Below are positions 33,053-36,018 of a stretch of 36,018 nucleotides of DNA, piece by piece. The stretch is from contig NZ_JADYVE010000029.1 of the NCBI RefSeq assembly GCF_020193655.1, positions 1 to 36,018 on the forward strand, given 5' to 3'. The position numbers and the translations under genes are program-made. The DNA comes from Ensifer sp. IC3342 (GTDB lineage: Bacteria; Pseudomonadota; Alphaproteobacteria; Rhizobiales; Rhizobiaceae). Under the pieces are notes generated by a model. That model saw only the letters and a list, made by a program, of their open reading frames with translations. It made no database searches and had not been told where the DNA came from. Numbering within the stretch: position 1 is the stretch's first letter; each line of letters opens with the position of its first letter.

Positions 33053-33301
33053 TCAGCCCGGCTGGCATATCTCTTCGATCAGGTGTGGTTTGGATTTGAG
33101 GGACTTGAAGACGTTCAGCCAGAACCGGTAGTGACTTTCACGCTTAAGGTCTCTGGCCTCGATCGCGCGTCGCGCGGCGGCGGTTACGGCGTCGCAGCCG
33201 TAAAACTCCATGGCGAGTTCCACGGCCGCCGCAACGGCGACGTCATGTTGAGCATCCGTCTCGATTGACGGCTGCGGGATCGTCTTCGGTAGCTTGGACA
33301 T
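33053..33301 (-). CDS. Small hypothetical protein
   Basis: An 82-residue protein from the ATG at 33301, with AGGAGAG six bases upstream; an earlier in-frame ATG at 33355 lacks such a site. MSKLPKTIPQPSIETDAQHD leads into a helical, Ala-rich part (VAVAAAVELAMEFYGCDAVT, AAARRAIEARDL) and a basic end (YRFWLNVFKSLKSKPHLIEE). Related sequences are frequent on rhizobial replicons by my memory, always without known function. No membrane span or catalytic motif is visible. Upstream DNA has a 7 bp inverted repeat (33320-33326 with 33341-33347). It is transcribed toward the ABC-transporter operon leader, so it is not part of that operon. Confidence 0.6.
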   Translation of the reverse strand: MSKLPKTIPQPSIETDAQHDVAVAAAVELAMEFYGCDAVTAAARRAIEARDLKRESHYRFWLNVFKSLKSKPHLIEEICQPG

Positions 33302-33630
33302 GGCGGCTCTCCTCTGAGAGTCCGGCGAGGGGTGAACGTGGCCGGACGGTCTCATAGCGAAGTCGAATTCGCATCGTCCGGAAGCACGGAGCCCCGTTCA
33401 TGTCAGCTGAGTTGAATCATAGTTGATTTCCCGCATTAGATGAAGGGTAATTTCGGCGCGCGCTTGGCTATTTTTCTGTTTGAGGCGCCAGCTTGCCGCA
33501 CTCCGAAGGCCGAAGCCACTGCGCGGTTCTTGCGAACTCGCCAGGCAACTATAAGGCGACCATCCGGTCCTCGGCCAGTCCACGCGGGAATTCAGACTAT
33601 GTGATGGCGGGCTGTTGTTGGTTAGCGTGA
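33302..33630. other. Stretch without a supported gene
   Basis: It contains GTCCGGC at 33320-33326 and its exact inverted partner GCCGGAC at 33341-33347, shortly before the small hypothetical gene. This may be a leader hairpin or a regulator site. An open minus-strand frame at 33398-33583 has no family likeness and no ribosome-binding site. Confidence 0.4.
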
Positions 33631-33849
33631 GCGACAGTCGGGAAACCGTCTCAACCGCGGGGGAAGCAGGCGACGGCCGACCTGCGAGACGAGGACCTCG
33701 CCGCGGTCGAGAAGGCGGAAATGGACTCAGGCCCCGACCATCTCAATCCCGAGCTCCTGACGGACAATTCCAAGAACGAGTTCAAACCGGGCTTGCTCGG
33801 AGAAGCGCCAGACGCTTTTCGCCGGGGACAAGGCTCGGCCCCTTGGTGA
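33631..33849 (+). pseudogene. Small unrecognised reading-frame remnant
   Basis: Seventy-two codons are open after a TGA at 33628-33630, with no start codon or ribosome-binding site. The peptide DEDLAAVEKAEMDSGPDHLN, then PELLTDNSKNEFKPGLLGEA, is acidic and protein-like, unlike a random GC-rich frame. I do not recognise the family. Its last 68 bases overlap the LigD remnant on the other strand, where one of the two must be non-native, so a breakpoint probably lies near 33805. Confidence 0.25.
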
Positions 33850-34017
33850 CGGCCCAGCTCTTCAAAACGCCGTCCATCTCCAGGCGGAAATCATAGTGGA
33901 GGCGTGTGGCGTCGTGCTTCTGGACAACGAAGCTGTTGCCGGAGCGGCGCGCCCTGCGGCCTTTCGGTTCAGGAGTCGACCCGAAATGCGCTTTTTCCGA
34001 TAGACCTCGAGAGCCAT
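33782..34017 (-). pseudogene. ligD: LigD 3'-phosphoesterase domain, frameshifted N-terminal remnant
   Basis: The ATG at 34017 gives MALEVYRKKR. A one-base loss then moves the reading to another frame: HFGSTPEPKGRRARRSGN, followed by SFVVQKHDATRLHYDFRLEM and DGVLKSWAVTKGPSLVPGEK. HxATRLHYDFRLE is the signature of the 3'-phosphoesterase domain of bacterial DNA ligase D, with the catalytic His and Arg. After GEKRLA the similarity stops at about 33805, so only ~70 residues remain of a domain of ~150 and none of the ligase or polymerase domains. It begins four bases after the ku stop, the usual ku-ligD order for bacterial non-homologous end joining. Confidence 0.85.
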
Positions 34018-34020
34018 GGC

Positions 34021-34791
34021 TCAGCTCGCCTTGCGCCGCGGCGTAGCTTCTTTCGTCTTCGCCGCGCGGGTCGCTTTCTTCTTGGTTGGGGTGGTCGCGT
34101 TGGTTTTCTTGGCCTTCACGCCGGCGCTCTGCCGCAACGCCTCCATCAAGTCTACGACCTTTTCGCGCTTCGGCTCCTTGCGCGGCTCGATCTTCTTGCC
34201 CTCGAGCTTCGCCCTGACCAGCTCGGCAAGTGCGTTCTCATAGCGATCATCGAATTTTGCCGGATCGAACTTTCCTCGCTTGGTGTTGATGATGTGCTCG
34301 GCGAGCTCCAGCATCTCGCCCTGGATCTTCAGGTCCGGCACTTCATCGAATGCGTCTTCGGCCGAGCGAACCTCGTAGTCGAAATTCAACGTCGTCGCGA
34401 TCAGCCCGTCCTCATAGGCGCGGATCAAAAGCGTACGCACACGCCGGAACAACACCGCTCGAGCGATGGCGGCGACCTTCTTCTTGCGCATGCCCTCGCG
34501 GATCAGAGCGAAGGCGTCTTCGGCGTGGCTCTTGATCGTAGCCAGGTAGTAGGGCTTGTCGAAATAAACGTCGTCGATTTCGCCGCAGGCGATGAATGCG
34601 GAAATCAACAGGGTCTTCTCGCTCTCCGGAACGGCCGCGGCGATCTCTTCGGGCTCAAGCACGACGTAATCGCCGGATCCGACCTCGTATCCCTTGACCT
34701 GATCGTCCTTTTCGACCGGCTTTCCCGTTTCGCTGTCAACGAATTGCCGGAACGCGATTGCCTGTGGCACGGTTGATGGTGTGAAAGGCAA
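34021..34791 (-). pseudogene. ku: Non-homologous end-joining protein Ku, N-terminally truncated
   Basis: The reading frame of 256 residues matches bacterial Ku from about residue 15 on: QFVDSETGKPVEKDDQVKGY, then GDYVVLEPEEI, KPYYLATIKSHAEDAFALI, VAAIARAVLFRRVRTLLIR and MLELAEHII. A basic, Lys-rich tail ends the protein (ATTPTKKKATRAAKTKEAT), as in many soil-bacterial Ku proteins. Intact Ku starts ~40-45 residues earlier (a 'W.G.l.f.lv.vpv.l' strand). Here these are replaced by MPFTPSTVPQAIAF, encoded by one arm of a hairpin-like inverted repeat (34748-34800). The missing strand is part of the DNA-encircling beta-barrel, so function is doubtful. With the broken ligD next to it, the pair is non-functional. 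Confidence 0.8.
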
Positions 34792-34800
34792 TTCGTTCCG
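34748..34800. repeat. 15/14-base inverted repeat at the ku breakpoint
   Basis: CGGAACGCGATTGCC at 34748-34762 pairs with GGCAATTCGTTCCG at 34787-34800 (one bulged base), with a 24-base spacer. It coincides with the point where Ku homology begins, suggesting a recombination or insertion scar. It may also form a stable hairpin in the transcript. Confidence 0.55.
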
Positions 34801-35172
34801 AGGTCGAGGCTGCGGTGTAAAGCGCCACCGGACAGCTCACCTCTGCGACTTTCAGATAGCCCTTCCAATTTGCTCTCGGCGCCACAACGCGGCCTCATTT
34901 TGGAAATCGCGCGACAAGAGTACGCGCCACATGCTCGAAGATCGGGAACGTGGAGATGAGAAGGTTTGTTCCGGTCTAACGGGTTATAAGGCGGCGAGCG
35001 CCGAGCTAACCAACTATCGAGCGCTCCCTTTAGGCCGGAAGGGGCCCCCGAGCGAAAGTCACCGGCGGCCGTTGGTGTGCGAACGGGGTTCACCGACCGC
35101 GATCTTCTCGTTTTTGGCGTCTATGATTGCATAATGGAATGATTGGGACAGCGCCGCTCTTTTGTGTCGCCG
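34801..35172. other. Stretch without a supported gene
   Basis: This lies between the ku breakpoint and the isochorismatase-family gene. Plus-strand and minus-strand frames here have no family likeness. The missing 5' end of ku is not found here. Confidence 0.5.
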
Positions 35173-35751
35173 CTAAAGTGACGACAACCACTCTTCTGTG
35201 TTGATGACCTCCACTTGAACTGAGAAGCGATTGCCCAGAAGTTCAAGCGATGCATCGTGCGTCTGGTCTGTCGTGCTCCACAGCGCGTCCTTCAACAGGA
35301 CTACCTTGTAGCCGAGGTCGATGGCCCCAAGCGTCGCGGCCAGCACGCAGATGTCCGTCTCGCCTCCGGTTACGACCAGCGATCCGATATCCTGATGAAC
35401 CAAGGCGTTATGAAGTCGACCGCCGGTCCATGGCGAATATGTCGTCTTGTCGAAAATACGCGCCGGTGGAACTAGCCTCTTCAGGTCCGGAACGAGATCC
35501 ACCAGAGCGGGGTCGAGTTCGCCAGTCGTCATCATCGGCCATTTTTCGTAATAGGGCCGCCACATCCCCGGCATTTCCTCTGGGGAGGACGGCGTCACGA
35601 AACGCGTGAATATGGTGCGATCGGGAAACCGGGTGGCAACCTCGGCAACCTGGTCGAACACCTTCGGTATCCAAGCGACTTGCCAAGGGGTACTCTCGGC
35701 GAACATGCGTTGCATATCTATGCACAGGTGAGTCCATCTCTCGGGGTTCAT
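35173..35751 (-). CDS. Isochorismatase-family cysteine hydrolase
   Basis: A 192-residue protein with GAGGACGAA directly before the ATG. The catalytic triad of the family is visible: Asp in THLCIDMQRMF (~11), Lys in IFDKTTYSPW (~100) and Cys in VVTGGETDICVLAATLGAID (~134), followed by the conserved A-x-x-G-Y segment. Members hydrolyse isochorismate, nicotinamide, N-carbamoylsarcosine and other amides in the cytosol. The length (~190) suits the nicotinamidase/carbamoylsarcosine-amidase-like group. No siderophore genes are near. It lies outside the catabolic operons, separated by the broken ku/ligD pair, but an amidase would fit the theme of that locus (weak inference). Confidence 0.9.
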   Translation of the reverse strand: MNPERWTHLCIDMQRMFAESTPWQVAWIPKVFDQVAEVATRFPDRTIFTRFVTPSSPEEMPGMWRPYYEKWPMMTTGELDPALVDLVPDLKRLVPPARIFDKTTYSPWTGGRLHNALVHQDIGSLVVTGGETDICVLAATLGAIDLGYKVVLLKDALWSTTDQTHDASLELLGNRFSVQVEVINTEEWLSSL

Positions 35752-35839
35752 TTCGTCCTCAGCGCTCCATCCGACGGCGAGCGTTCAAGCGAGCATGACC
35801 GTAAGAACTCGAAGTAAGGAACGGAGTTCCAGGTTTCGC

Positions 35840-35965
35840 CGCGGAAGGTATGTCCGAGCAAAATCTGGATTGCGCGAAGATTGCCGGTCGGTTTGTAGAT
35901 CCTCGCGGCTTTGGTGCGTCGAAGCGAGTGTGTGCCATAGTCTTCGCGTCGCAGCCCGATTGCAG
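35840..35965 (-). pseudogene. Tyrosine recombinase (phage/plasmid integrase), C-terminal remnant
   Basis: One minus-strand frame reads IGLRREDYGTHSLRRTKAAR, then IYKPTGNLRAIQILLGHT. This is the C-terminal core of tyrosine integrases: His-x-x-Arg in THSLRRTK and the second His in LLGHT, as in the common rhizobial integrase with the 'GTHSxRRTKA..IY..TxNLRAxQxLLGHT' pattern. The frame after LLGHT (FRGETWNSVPYFEF) no longer gives the expected 'K.E.TVRYLG' with the nucleophile Tyr. The part before it, toward the window end, is interrupted by stops and frameshifts. It is dead, but suggests that this flank was an integration site. Confidence 0.75.
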
Positions 35966-36018
35966 TTACTCGCCGTACGCTTCAGGGGGAATGACGAGCG
36001 GTGCGGCAAGCTGGATCA

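Noticed and set aside
33398..33583. Minus-strand frame of 61 codons
   Set aside because: No recognisable family, no ribosome-binding site, and random-looking composition.
1..36018. CRISPR arrays, tRNA or rRNA genes
   Set aside because: No regularly spaced repeats with unique spacers and no cloverleaf or rRNA-like sequence was recognised on reading; a dedicated search was not possible.

Overview
The window looks like an accessory replicon of an alpha-proteobacterium of the order Rhizobiales (Rhizobium, Sinorhizobium/Ensifer or Agrobacterium type), probably a conjugative plasmid or integrated island. This rests on GC-rich codon use, a Ti/Sym-plasmid-type DNA-transfer block (traG-traD-traC facing away from traA), a LuxI-type signal synthase, a plasmid-style polyamine/opine-family ABC operon, and many IS and gene remnants. 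No tRNA, rRNA or CRISPR array was recognised.

Left part (1-12.6 kb): a mosaic of small intact genes and wreckage. It opens with the C-terminus of a lipocalin-like (AttH/CrtC) protein. Next come an IS1182-type transposase remnant, a ~295 bp element with IS21-like multiple end repeats, a HemG-like flavodoxin gene, and decayed Mu-type transposase and TPR genes. A Gfo/Idh/MocA oxidoreductase follows, then a broken antibiotic-biosynthesis-monooxygenase gene, two DJ-1/PfpI genes, a broken SDR gene and a LysR regulator. The LysR leader carries a sequence that is repeated in front of the second DJ-1 gene. After a SOS-response-peptidase (SRAP) remnant come an HtrA-like protein that has lost its whole catalytic triad, a LuxR-type response regulator, a cupredoxin fragment, a small conserved protein and a HipA remnant.

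Middle part (12.7-21.8 kb): the conjugation block. traG, traD and traC are on the minus strand and overlap. traA (relaxase/helicase) diverges from them across a 100 bp AT-rich gap where an oriT would be expected. traA appears to lack an internal segment between relaxase and helicase. It is followed by a DUF2218-like gene, a divergent luxI-type gene with a lux-box-like dyad, and an orphan OmpR/PhoB-type regulator.

Right-middle part (21.8-32.9 kb): a catabolic and uptake locus. It holds an enamidase-like amidohydrolase, an MmgE/PrpD protein, an ornithine cyclodeaminase/mu-crystallin homologue, the remains of a second MmgE/PrpD gene, a carbon-nitrogen hydrolase, an RraA-like protein, a TauD/TfdA dioxygenase and a complete PotABCD-type ABC transporter. 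A ~42 bp motif shared by the leaders of the dioxygenase operon and the transporter operon suggests one regulator for both. I infer uptake and stepwise breakdown of a small nitrogen-containing compound. The position beside conjugation and quorum-sensing genes recalls the opine/conjugation linkage of Ti plasmids, but the substrate cannot be read from sequence.

Right end (33-36 kb): a small hypothetical protein, a decayed non-homologous end-joining pair (N-truncated Ku and a frameshifted LigD phosphoesterase piece), an isochorismatase-family hydrolase and the C-terminus of a broken tyrosine integrase.
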